A stretch of 64,000 nucleotides of DNA from Entophlyctis helioformis (Eukaryota > Chytridiomycota > Chytridiomycetes > Chytridiales > Chytriomycetaceae), in assembly GCA_025526915.1 (NCBI GenBank), contig JAHLKH010000078.1:1-64000 (forward strand), given 5' to 3'. Made by a program: the position numbers and the translations under genes. The notes beneath the pieces were generated by a model that saw nothing but the letters and a program-made list of their open reading frames with translations, was not told where the DNA came from and ran no database searches. Each line of letters begins with the position of its first letter. Within the stretch, counting starts at the first letter, position 1. Below, piece by piece: positions 46,699 to 55,762 of the stretch.

Positions 46699-48539
46699 AT
46701 GCTGCGAATTCCGTCTGCAAGAGCACCCGCCACGGCCGCCGCCGCCAGCCTGCGCCGCTCGTTCTTCTCGGCGTCCAAGCCCACGGCCGCCGCCGCGTCG
46801 TCCACGCCCGGCGCCTTCCCGTTCGCCCTGCGCGACTCTGCCTTTGACACCCACAACTGCCCCAAGCCGGCGCTCTCGGTCGAGGCCACCCGCGACCAGC
46901 TGCTCGACCTGTACACGACCATGGTCCGCATCCGCCGCCTCGAGACGGCCTGCGACCAGGTGCGTGCATCGATGCGTGTGTCCTTGCTGTCCTCTATGTG
47001 CTGTCCTGCCATCCAGTCCTGCCATGCCATGTCCTGCCATCCAGTCCTGCCATCCAGTCCTGCCATCCAGTCCTGCCCTGCCGTATCGTGCCGCATCCGT
47101 GCGCATCCGTGCCATCCGTGCGCATCTGCGCAGGCGTATCATGCTGTCCGCCTGACACTCGCACCGCTCCTCGCGGCCCGCTGATGCACGCCGATCACGC
47201 CAGCGTCGGCGGCTCGGCTGGGGGGCCTGCTGCGATGGGCCGGGCGGGCATGCACCCGCTGCACCTGCTGCGCCTGCTGCATCCGTTGGCAAACACGCAC
47301 GCTGACCCGCTCTGCCCCCGCCTACATGCCCGCCTATGCTGCCCGCTGCTGCACGCCGTCGCCTGCACCGTCCATCTGCGCACGCATCACTTGACATCGC
47401 TTCCCATCGCATCGCATCCATCGATCTTTGCTGCCGCCTCGTCGCTGCTTCGTCGCTGCTTCGTCGCTGCTGCTGCCCGCTGTCGGCGGCTCGCCACCTT
47501 TTGCCGCTCCGTCCGTCTTTGGCCCTCTCGACACTCTCTCTCGCATGCCCCCACTGCATCACCCACTGCATCTCCCCACAACATCAATCCATCGATCCTG
47601 TGACAGGCTTACAAGGGCAAGCTGATTCGTGGCTTCTGCCACCTGTCGACCGGCCAGGAGGCCATCGCTGCCGGCATGGAGGCCGCCATCACCCGCGAAG
47701 ACTCAATCATCACCGCCTACCGCTGCCACGGCTTCACCCTCACGCGCGGCGGCACCCCGACCGAGATCATTGCCGAGCTCATGGGCCGCCGCGCTGGCTC
47801 GTCCAAGGGCAAGGGCGGCTCCATGCACCTGTTTGCCCCAGAGTTCTACGGCGGCAACGGCATCGTCGGTGCCCAGGTGCCCGTCGGCGCCGGCATTGCC
47901 CTGGCCCACAAGTACCGCAGCAAGAACGCCATGTGCTTTGCCCTCTACGGCGACGGCGCTGCCAACCAGGGCCAGGTCTTTGAGGCCTACAACATGGCCA
48001 AGCTGTGGGCGCTCCCCGCTGTCTTTGTCTGCGAGAACAACATGTACGGCATGGGCACGTCGGCTGCCCGCGCCGCAGCCTCCACAAAGTACTTTACGCG
48101 CGGCGACTACATTCCCGGCCTGCGTGTCGACGGCATGGACGTGCTGGCTGTGCGCGAGGCGTGCAGCTACGCCCGCAACTGGACGCTCGAGGGCAAGGGC
48201 CCCCTCGTCATGGAGATGGTCACGTACCGCTACGGCGGCCACTCCATGTCGGATCCCGGCACCACCTACCGCACGCGCGAGGAGATCCAGCACATGCGCT
48301 CGACCAGCGACCCCATCAACGGCATCAAGGAGCGGATTCTCGAGTCTGGCGCTGCCACCGAGGAGGAGCTCAAGGCTATTGACAAGCAGGTGCGCGCCGA
48401 GATCGACCAGGCCGTCGTCGACTCCAAGGCCTCGCCCGAGCCCGACATGGCCGAGCTGTTCACGGACATTTACGTCAAGGGCACCGAGCCGCAGTTCCTC
48501 CGCGGCAGAACGCCCGACGAGGTCCACTACTACCACTAG
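46699..48539 (+). CDS. PDA1: Pyruvate dehydrogenase E1 component, alpha subunit (mitochondrial)
   Basis: Thiamine-diphosphate enzyme subunit that decarboxylates pyruvate in the mitochondrial PDH complex. Exons 46699-46959 and 47607-48539, 397 residues, as usual for the family. Arg/Ser/Ala-rich targeting presequence ([20 protein letters not shown]). Conserved blocks: [66 protein letters not shown], the ThDP motif [20 protein letters not shown] ... ENN, and the phospho-loop [20 protein letters not shown]. The first phosphorylation serine is kept; the position of the animal second serine (PGVSYR) is Thr (PGTTYR), as in yeast. The single intron is 647 nt, by far the longest here, and is built of low-complexity repeats. 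The beta subunit is not in the window. Confidence 0.96.
47003..47081 (+). repeat. 13-bp tandem repeats in the PDA1 intron
   Basis: About five imperfect copies of CCATCCAGTCCTG, with CCATG variants, near the 5' end of the 647-nt PDA1 intron. Further CGTCGCTGCTT repeats occur at 47440-47475 near its 3' end. Confidence 0.7.
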
Positions 48540-48745
48540 ATGGCCGGCACCAAGCTGAGCCGCAGCTGCACGATCCCAGCACTCGCTCCGTCTGTCCTGC
48601 CCTCGCCCCCTTGCCCTGCCCTGCCCTGCCATCACTTATTGCAACCGTATCCCACCCGGCCACCACGCCACACTGCCCACCAGCCAATCCATCCATAAAC
48701 TGCAGATCTCTCTTGGTCTTATAGCATCTGCTTCTTGCCCAGTTT

Positions 48746-50357
48746 ATGCAAAACATGCTTTCTATGCCACGACCGACAACAACAACAACACGCATTCGGC
48801 CGTCGAGCCTGCTGCAGCTGGCCGTGCTCGGGACGCTGTGGCTCCAGTCGGCATCGCTGCTGCTGCCCGCCGTCCACGCCTATGGCGCAACCGGCCACTG
48901 GCTGTCTGGCCGCATTGCCCAGTATCTGCTGACGCCCGAAGCAGCGGAGCTCGCCAAGAAGCTTCTCCCCAACGACAACGGCGACCTGGCCAAAGTGGCC
49001 TCGTGGGCGGATGGTGCGTTGTGCGCCGGCTGGCTGGCTGGCTGGCATGCCTTGATGAGAATGCGACGCAGCATGCTGCAGGCATCAGCACGCTCACGCC
49101 CTCTTGAAAACAGTCATCAAGTCCAACCCCCGCTACCGCTGGACCAGCCGCCTGCACTACATCAACCCCGTCGGCGACAACCCGCCCACGCTCTGCAAGT
49201 ACGCTCAGGTGCCCGAGGACTGCCCCAACAACCAATGCGTCGTGGGCGCCATCTACAACTTCACGGCTATCCTCGTGGCCGGCTCGAGTGCCACGACTGC
49301 TGGGCCGGACGAGCAGGCGTCGGCGGCCGCTGCTGCACTGCATGTGCAAGGTGCGGGTGCCGATGACGCGCTCGACCTTGCAGCGAGTGCCGGCCGCGTG
49401 TATCCACCGCACTCGCCGTCTGCGCCACCGAACCGCGACGTGGACCCGCGCACGGAGGCGTTAAAGTTTGTCATTCACTTCCTCGGCGATCTGCACCAGC
49501 CGCTGCATGCGACTGGCCGCGACCGTGGTGGCAATGATGCCAAAGTCAGCTTCAATGGCCGCCAAACGTCGCTGCATGCTGTCTGGGACACGTCCATGTT
49601 CGAGGTACCTATCCTGCCTGTGGCTCGTGGCTGAGATGCCAAGTTGCTTGTACTGACAACGATGGATTGGACCGGCGGTGTGCTGCAGAAACGCATTCGC
49701 AACAACTTTGGGGGCAACAAGGAGACGTTCGCCAAGTTCCTGGTCAACGAAATCATCACGACTTGGAAGGACGAGATCCGCCAGTGGACCGACTGCTCTA
49801 CCTCGCCGTCGCCTGCTCCATCGCCTGCGTCTGGTGTAGAATCCTCGTCGTCGTCGTCGTCGTCGTCTCCGTCTTCGGTTTGGCCGTCGCTGTCGCATGC
49901 CTCACTTGGTGCGGTCCTACCCGTCTGTCCCGAGAAATGGGCACGCTACGCCAACATTGTCAACTGCGTGCACGTGTGGCCAGAGTACAAACGCAAGTTT
50001 GACATGTCGGGAAAGTACTACGAAAAGAACATTCTGGTTGCCGAGAAGATGCTTGCGCAGTCTGGTGTCCGCATTGCAGCCCTACTTGGCGCGATCAGCT
50101 CGCTCCCTGGCGGCGGTGGTGGTGTTGGCCGTTCCTCGGACGTGTCGGCTCTGCTCACTCCCGTTGTCGCGCCGCAGAAGAACGACCTGGTCCTGTCCCT
50201 GCTTTCCCTCGACAGGGCACGCGAGTATGTTGGCGACGCGTACAACGGCGACGACTCTGCTTCTTCGACTGGCCATGCTGCCAGCCACCGTGCAGACTTG
50301 GACAAGGCCGCTTCGTCGTGGACCGACAGGGTCATGCAGCTCATGGTCGGATGGTGA
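48746..50357 (+). CDS. Secreted S1/P1-type zinc nuclease
   Basis: Zn-dependent single-strand nuclease / 3'-nucleotidase of the S1-P1 family. Exons 48746-49013, 49114-49604, 49689-50357 give 475 residues. A signal peptide ends ...LLLPAVHA, leaving a mature start YGATGHW; family members usually begin with Trp, whose main chain binds zinc, so the Tyr start is unusual. The other metal ligands are in place: GATGH, ASWAD, RLHYIN, VIHFLGDLHQPLH, and HAVWDT; RGGND and the CPNNQCVVGAI disulfide region are also present. Two insertions enlarge it relative to ~270-residue S1/P1 enzymes: an Ala-rich insert before ALKFVIHF (49270-49450) and a Ser-rich loop (49800-49890). A ~100-residue low-complexity C-terminal tail follows. 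PDA1 ends 206 bp upstream on the same strand. Confidence 0.9.
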
Positions 50358-50939
50358 CGGCTGCAACTATTTGAATGAACGTGTTCGTCTTGCAGCGCAG
50401 CCATTTCCATGATGCCCGTGCGTATATCTGCGACCTCGGCAGTCTGTCAATCTGAAGACAATGGATACGACCCCCATTGTCGCGAGGCTCGTCTACTGAG
50501 CCAGCGAATTGTATGCGGGTAGATCTGCAATTCTTGCTCCCCGAGTCTCTTCTAATCACACAGCCGCTTGCCTGATCGCTCAGTCACCGATCTCGTCCAT
50601 ACCAGCCATTCACAGGCTGACTTTTGCTGATCAGTGTTCCCAAAGTCGCAGCAGCAGCAGCAGCAGCACGAGATTGAAACCCGAAGCAACGGCCAGGAGG
50701 ATATCGAATCGAGCACCAGCAGCATCCATCGTCAAGAGACAGCCCACGGCTCACACACCGATTGGTCAGATCTGGCCTTGTTTTCATTTGTCAATTGGCT
50801 ATGGTCTGACCGGGCCATTGCACAGATCAGATCGCTCTTGGCCACAAACAAATAAGCGTTGTTTGTTGTGCACGCACCTGCAGACACACTCACCGCATCC
50901 GAGCATCAGCAGACAAGCATCCGTCGCAAGTAACACGAG
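50358..50939. other. 582-bp intergenic stretch, nothing convincing
   Basis: Between the S1/P1 nuclease and ODAD4. It holds a (CAG)n run at about 50648-50670 and CCAAT-like ATTGG motifs near 50761 and 50794, but no frame with codon structure or splice sites. It probably holds the nuclease 3' end and the ODAD4 promoter. Confidence 0.5.
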
Positions 50940-52211
50940 ATGGCACCCAAGAAGGCGACAAAAGGCGCAAGCGGCGGTGGCGGCGACGACGACGGCTCAG
51001 ACACGGACGATCGGCGCGCAGGCAGTGGCGGCGGCGGTGGCGGCATGGGCGGCATGGGCGGCAACACCGGCGCCGTCAAACTCACCGACCAAATGATTCT
51101 CGTCTCATCGCTCATTGCCGAAGCGGATCTGTTCACTCGGCATGCCGACTACCCGGCGGCCATCCAGCTGTACACGCGCGCGCTCGAGCTCAAGCCTGGA
51201 CATGTGCATCTGCTCATCTGCCGGTCGCGCTGCCGTGCGCTCCAGGGCGATACGACGGGTGCCCTCAAGGACGCCGACGAGATTCTTGCCCAAGATGCCA
51301 AGAGTGCCCGTGGCATCATGTGCAAGGCGGATGCCCTGTTCGCCGCCGGTGACTTTGAGATGGCCATGGTGTGGTACCATCGGGGCGATCGGCTGCGTGG
51401 CGAGCATGTCGAGTTCAAACGCGGCGTCGTGCGGTGTCGAGAGGCGATCGAGCGGGCCATGATGGAGGTGGATGTCGAAAAGATGCGGGCGGCCAGAGCG
51501 GCGGCCAAGGCACGCGCAGCTGCTGCGGCTGCGGCTGGTCCCATCGCTGCCAATACCGGTGGCACTGGTCGTACTGGTGGCGCTGCTGCTGCTGCTACTT
51601 TTACTACTTCTGCTACTGCTGCTCATCCAGGTGGCGCGGCTGGGGTTGGAGGGATTGCTGCGTCGGGTCGCGTCAGCGGCGTGCTGCCTCCGCCACATCC
51701 GCCTGGACGCGCACCAAAGCAGTCGCCGTTCGCGCGCAAAGGCCACGCTGGCCCGACCGGCCCATACGGTGCGACTGCCATGGCGGGCTCGGTGGCTGCC
51801 GGCGTCGCTCGTCGCGTCTCGCCCGGCGCAGGCATCGTGTTTGGCGGTGCACCGCTCACCACCATCCCGGCAGCAGCAGCAGCAGGCGGGGCGGCAGCCA
51901 GTGGCGGCACTCCACGCCGAGCCCTCTCCCAGCAACGGGCCTCTGAGCTCATTGACCACAACCTGCTCGAAGAGCTGTTTGAAGACTACGGGTTCCTCAA
52001 GGACCTGCAGGGCGACGACGTGTTCATGGCGGCAGGGGACGGGCAGATTGGCGAGTACGTCACGGATGCCATCAAGTACCTGGACGGACGCATCGAGTTC
52101 TGGCGTGCACGCAACCCGCGCGGCCTGCACGAGTCGACGGTCGTGGACGCCATCCAGCCGCGGCGACGCAGCCTGGTGGGGCCGCAGGGCAAGTACGTTG
52201 CGCCGCACTAG
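50940..52211 (+). CDS. ODAD4: Outer dynein arm docking complex subunit 4 (TTC25), short form
   Basis: TPR protein that helps dock outer dynein arms on axonemal doublets. One exon, 423 residues. The Gly/Asp-rich leader is followed by TPR repeats: AEADLFTRHADYPAAIQLYT, ALELKPGHVHLLICRSRC, LQGDTTGALKDADEIL, KADALFAAGDFEMAMVWYHR. After a ~140-residue Ala/Gly/Pro linker comes the TTC25-specific block NLLEELFEDYGFLKDL ... DAIKYLDGRIEFWRARNP, matching the animal LLxELYxDKEYLEKLL ... GINYLDTRSNFWRQQKP region. The protein then stops, whereas animal TTC25 (about 670 residues) continues with a second TPR array. Either the second half is lost in this lineage or it lies on unrecognised exons; none is visible before the next gene at 52418. 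Confidence 0.85.
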   Translation: MAPKKATKGASGGGGDDDGSDTDDRRAGSGGGGGGMGGMGGNTGAVKLTDQMILVSSLIAEADLFTRHADYPAAIQLYTRALELKPGHVHLLICRSRCRALQGDTTGALKDADEILAQDAKSARGIMCKADALFAAGDFEMAMVWYHRGDRLRGEHVEFKRGVVRCREAIERAMMEVDVEKMRAARAAAKARAAAAAAAGPIAANTGGTGRTGGAAAAATFTTSATAAHPGGAAGVGGIAASGRVSGVLPPPHPPGRAPKQSPFARKGHAGPTGPYGATAMAGSVAAGVARRVSPGAGIVFGGAPLTTIPAAAAAGGAAASGGTPRRALSQQRASELIDHNLLEELFEDYGFLKDLQGDDVFMAAGDGQIGEYVTDAIKYLDGRIEFWRARNPRGLHESTVVDAIQPRRRSLVGPQGKYVAPH

Positions 52212-52417
52212 TGCAGCGCCACACCGTTGCACTTGTGGGACACACTGGCGAGAATGAATGTGCTGCTGTGTGCGGGATGCATCGCCAATGGGCCGGTTAT
52301 CAAGGAGGAACCGCTCAGATCTATGAGCGACTTCTTGTCTATATATCAACGAGATCAGCGATCCCACCGGCGATTGTCAACTGCTGCTTTGCCCAACAGC
52401 CACCAAGCTTGCTTTCG

Positions 52418-55400
52418 GCCATGAAGAACCTGTTCAAGCGAGCCAACTCGCAGTCCGCCCACCAGCCGGGCGACGGCAGCTCGGCAGCAGCGCCGGCCAG
52501 TGCACCAGCAGCCAGTGCACCGGCAGCACCGGCCACGCCCACACGGCAGACGACCAAAAAGACAGCGTCCAAGGCCACGGTGCACCGCATCCAGATGCTC
52601 AACCTGGCGAGCAAGCAGGCCCGGGACGGCTCGACGGTGCACGCCATGCAGCTGCCGCCGCCGCTGTATCCGGACCTCTCTGAGCAGGAGCAAGAGCAGG
52701 TGCGTCTGTCTGGCTGGCTGGCTGGCTGGATCGATGGCTGGCTGGCTGGCTGCCCCTCTGGCTGCCTGCCCGCCTGCCCGCCCGCCCCACCCTTGCTCTG
52801 ACCAGCGTGACCATATCAACGCCTTCCGTCCCTGCTGACGCCGGCGCCGATGCGGACAAATCCGGCCGCTCGGCTGGCGCACACTGCTGGTGCACGCACG
52901 CATGTTCACCGGCCCCGCTGCCCGCCTGCACCAGGCCGCCAGCGTCAAGTCGTTCCTCGAAGACAACCCGCACATCATGCTCACGGTCGCCGAGTACACC
53001 AAGCTGTCCAACACGCCCGTCGCCGAGGCGATGCGCTTCCTGGCCGACCTCAAGGCCGCCTGCGAGGGCTCCATCATCAAGCCCGTGCCTTCAGCCACCG
53101 CCAAGCTGAAAGGCATGCTGAACATTGGCAACAGGTGGGATCGCGGCGCTGCTGCCTTTTACTGCATGCTGCCTTCTACTGCATGCCGCCGCCAGTAGAC
53201 TGACCACACACCCATCGCATCCACCACCGCACTGCACCGCACCGCACCGCACTTGCATCGCCTCGCGCTCGTTCCGCTCGTCGCCGCGAACCCCACTGCG
53301 CCATCTCCGCTTCGTGCTCGCGTGCTGACACGTCTTCCCATCTGGCCATCGCATCTCCGCCCACCCCACTCGCCCAGCTGCTATCTCGGTATGCTTTGCT
53401 TTCGTCGCCTCCGCCCATCCATGTCACATGTTGTTCGAGCGCCGCTTGTCGGATCTGGTTGGACACGTCGCGTTGGTCAGGGTGCCTGCCACGTCAAATG
53501 CTCCGACAATGCTGCCCACCAGCCGACCGGCTTGGCCGCATCCTCCGCCTGCTGCGCACCTACATCTCGGCTGAATTCATGCTCACGCGGGGCTTGCTTT
53601 GACAGATTCGCTGCTGTTTGCCATGTTCTCGACTGGCTCGACATACGATGCATTGCTGGACACGCCGACCCAGGACGGCGACGACGAGATGGACTACAGC
53701 ATGCGGCGATACATGCGCTTCTCGCTCGAGACCAGTATCCGCCTCGTTATCAACCGTCTGCGTCAGGGCGAGCTCGTTGATGAAATGTACATGACCCGGT
53801 TCCGTCGCTCCCTTTCCGAGCTTGGCTTCTATGGCCCTGATCCACCGTCTGGAGCCAATGGACAGCCGGCGGTAAGCGTGCTTCAAGTCCAACATCTGCT
53901 CTACTCTGCTCTGCTTACGTGTCCGTGCATGACTGCTCACCCAATGCATGATGTGTTGATCACATGGCCAGATCAATACGGCCGTGACTGCCCAGCACGA
54001 CTCTGGAGAGCTGTTCCTCTTCCTGCTCGAGGCTCTTGGTGCACCCTTCTTGCCATTACAGTCGCAAATGTTCCATGGTGGTCAGTCGTCAAGCGACGAC
54101 TCGCGTCTGTTCACCGAGCGTGTCATCCAGCTATCCGTTCCAGAGAATCCGATCCACATTGGCGTGCTCTTTGAGGACCTGCTCCTTGACCATTTCTTCA
54201 ACAGTAAGGCTGCACATGGACCTGCATGCGAGTATGCGGTGGCTGACACGATGCGATCCAGACCAAGTGCAGATTGAGCGTGACATGCCGGGCTCTTCAT
54301 CTGGAACTGGCGCTTCGGGCTCATCGTCTGGACCGCAAGCAGCCGAAAGCAGCAGCAGCAGCGGTAGTGGCGCCAATGCAAATGGAGGCAGCAGCACAGT
54401 CAATGGCGTCCCAAAAAAGACCATTCAAGCATGGCAGGCCAACCGCCTGCTTCCGTTCTTCACTCCCGAGAGCGAGTCTGGCGACCATGCACGCGATGTG
54501 ACGGCCGAGCGGCACGCCAACCTGACGATCCCGTTCATTCTGAAGCGCTACTCGTTTGACTACCGGACAGGCGTCTCGTCGCGCATTGGCCGCCGCGTCT
54601 TCATCCCGACCGAGATCCCCTTTGGCCTGTTTGTCATCCAGAACCCGCAGCAGGCGGCCATTGCCATGGAAGTCAGCGGCATCGTCAACCCGCAAGACTA
54701 CACGCTCAAGCTGCGCAGTGTCTTGTGCCATCTGGGCAACGATCCGCGTCGCGGACACTATGTGTCGATTGTCTCCAAGCGGCCGCCAGTCAACATCAAT
54801 GCCCCGCCAGGCCCTCCAAACCCAAGCCCCGCAACGCCCTCTGTTGTTGCGGCAGATGGCTGTGTTGATGCCGATGGTGCAGACACGGCAAGCGGCGACA
54901 CTGCCAGCGAGGCAAGCAGCGAGATTGGCAGCCTGACGAGCGGCCTGGCCAACAGCACCCTCTCCTTTGCGCCGTCAACAACCGCCGCGACTGTCGATGC
55001 GACCGCCATGCTGAGCACACCGGCCAGCACACCAGCCAGCACACCGCCCAGCATGAGCCCAGCACGCCCGTCGCCCCTGTCGCCAACGCGGTCCAACACG
55101 CGTCGCGCACAAGCCCCCAACTCGCCGCCACCAAAGTCCCCGCGATCTCTCTCGTTCAGACGCACCAAGTCCGTCACATCCACGCCAGTGTCCGCCCTCT
55201 TTGGCACCGGCTCTTCATCCTCGTCCACGCTTTCTGTCCAAACGGCCGCGACATCCCCGGCAGCGTCCGCCTCCACTTTGCAGCGACCGTCAACGTCCAT
55301 GCCGATATGAGCTTTGATGCCACACTCCCGGACGACCAGCAGTGGCTCTACTTTGACGACAACCGCAAAGGCGAGCGTGTGCGCACCGTGTCCACACCAC

Positions 55401-55579
55401 AGAGCGTCTCGGACACGTTCAACTTTATCTCGCTCAACGGATACATGGTGTTCTACGAGCTGTGTCCGCGCTCAACGGATGAGCCGCTGCAGCAGTCAGT
55501 GTACCCGTACATTCTCGAAAGCGTGCGGCCCGGCTCGCTCGACCCCTCAAAGAAGCAAAAGGCATGCACGATCCTGTAG
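52418..55579 (+). CDS. CYLD-like ubiquitin-specific protease (peptidase C19)
   Basis: Cysteine deubiquitinase. Exons 52418-52699, 52935-53134, 53378-53388 (11 nt), 53606-53871, 53972-54203, 54262-55579, in phase. Splicing through the microexon yields the Cys box LNIGNSCYLDSLLFAMFSTG, resembling CYLD (NSCYLDSTLFCLF). Downstream: AQHDSGELFLFLLEAL, IPFILKRYSFDYR, the His box DPRRGHYVSIVSK, and the closing QQWLYFDDN ... GYMVFYELCP. No CAP-Gly domain is seen, so it is a catalytic-domain relative of CYLD. An unusual ~150-residue Ser/Thr/Pro/Ala linker (54800-55240) sits between the His box and WLYFDD. One base is missing in that linker, or an intron is hidden there, because the frame shifts before VRLHFAATVNVHADMSFD. 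The protein ends KKQKACTIL; CTIL has CaaX form and could be prenylated. Confidence 0.8.
52710..52752 (+). repeat. CTGG/GGCT microsatellite in intron 1 of the CYLD-like gene
   Basis: Imperfect TGGC repeat starting just after the GTGCGT donor. The same motif occurs at 49026-49047 (nuclease intron 1) and 33091-33124. Confidence 0.8.
53378..53388 (+). other. 11-nt microexon encoding the catalytic Cys of the deubiquitinase
   Basis: Sequence C TGC TAT CTC G, flanked by CGCCCAG (acceptor) and GTATGC (donor). Upstream exon ends AAC AG at a GTGGGA donor (53135); downstream exon begins AT TCG after TTTGACAG (53605). Together they read N-S-C-Y-L-D-S. Without the microexon the frame breaks and the Cys is lost. 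The flanking introns are 243 and 217 nt. Confidence 0.8.
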
Positions 55580-55762
55580 TAGACTTGTTCCTTCTCCGGA
55601 CCTCTTCCGTCCCCCTTTTCTTTCTTCTTTTTGCGCATCTCTGGTTGTTGTAGTGGAGCTGATCTCCATCTGTTGGATTGGTCCAACGCCGCTTTTGTTG
55701 GAATGCAATGAACGGGCATTGCGGCTGTATGGAAGGCGTGTGTATTTGCAGTCGCGTGCGGA

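Noticed and set aside
52836..52934. Coding-looking stretch before exon 2 of the CYLD-like gene (LLVHARMFTGPAARLHQ)
   Set aside because: It is preceded by an in-frame TGA and no acceptor; splicing from 52699 to 52935 keeps phase without it. It may be intronic, though an unseen exon cannot be excluded.
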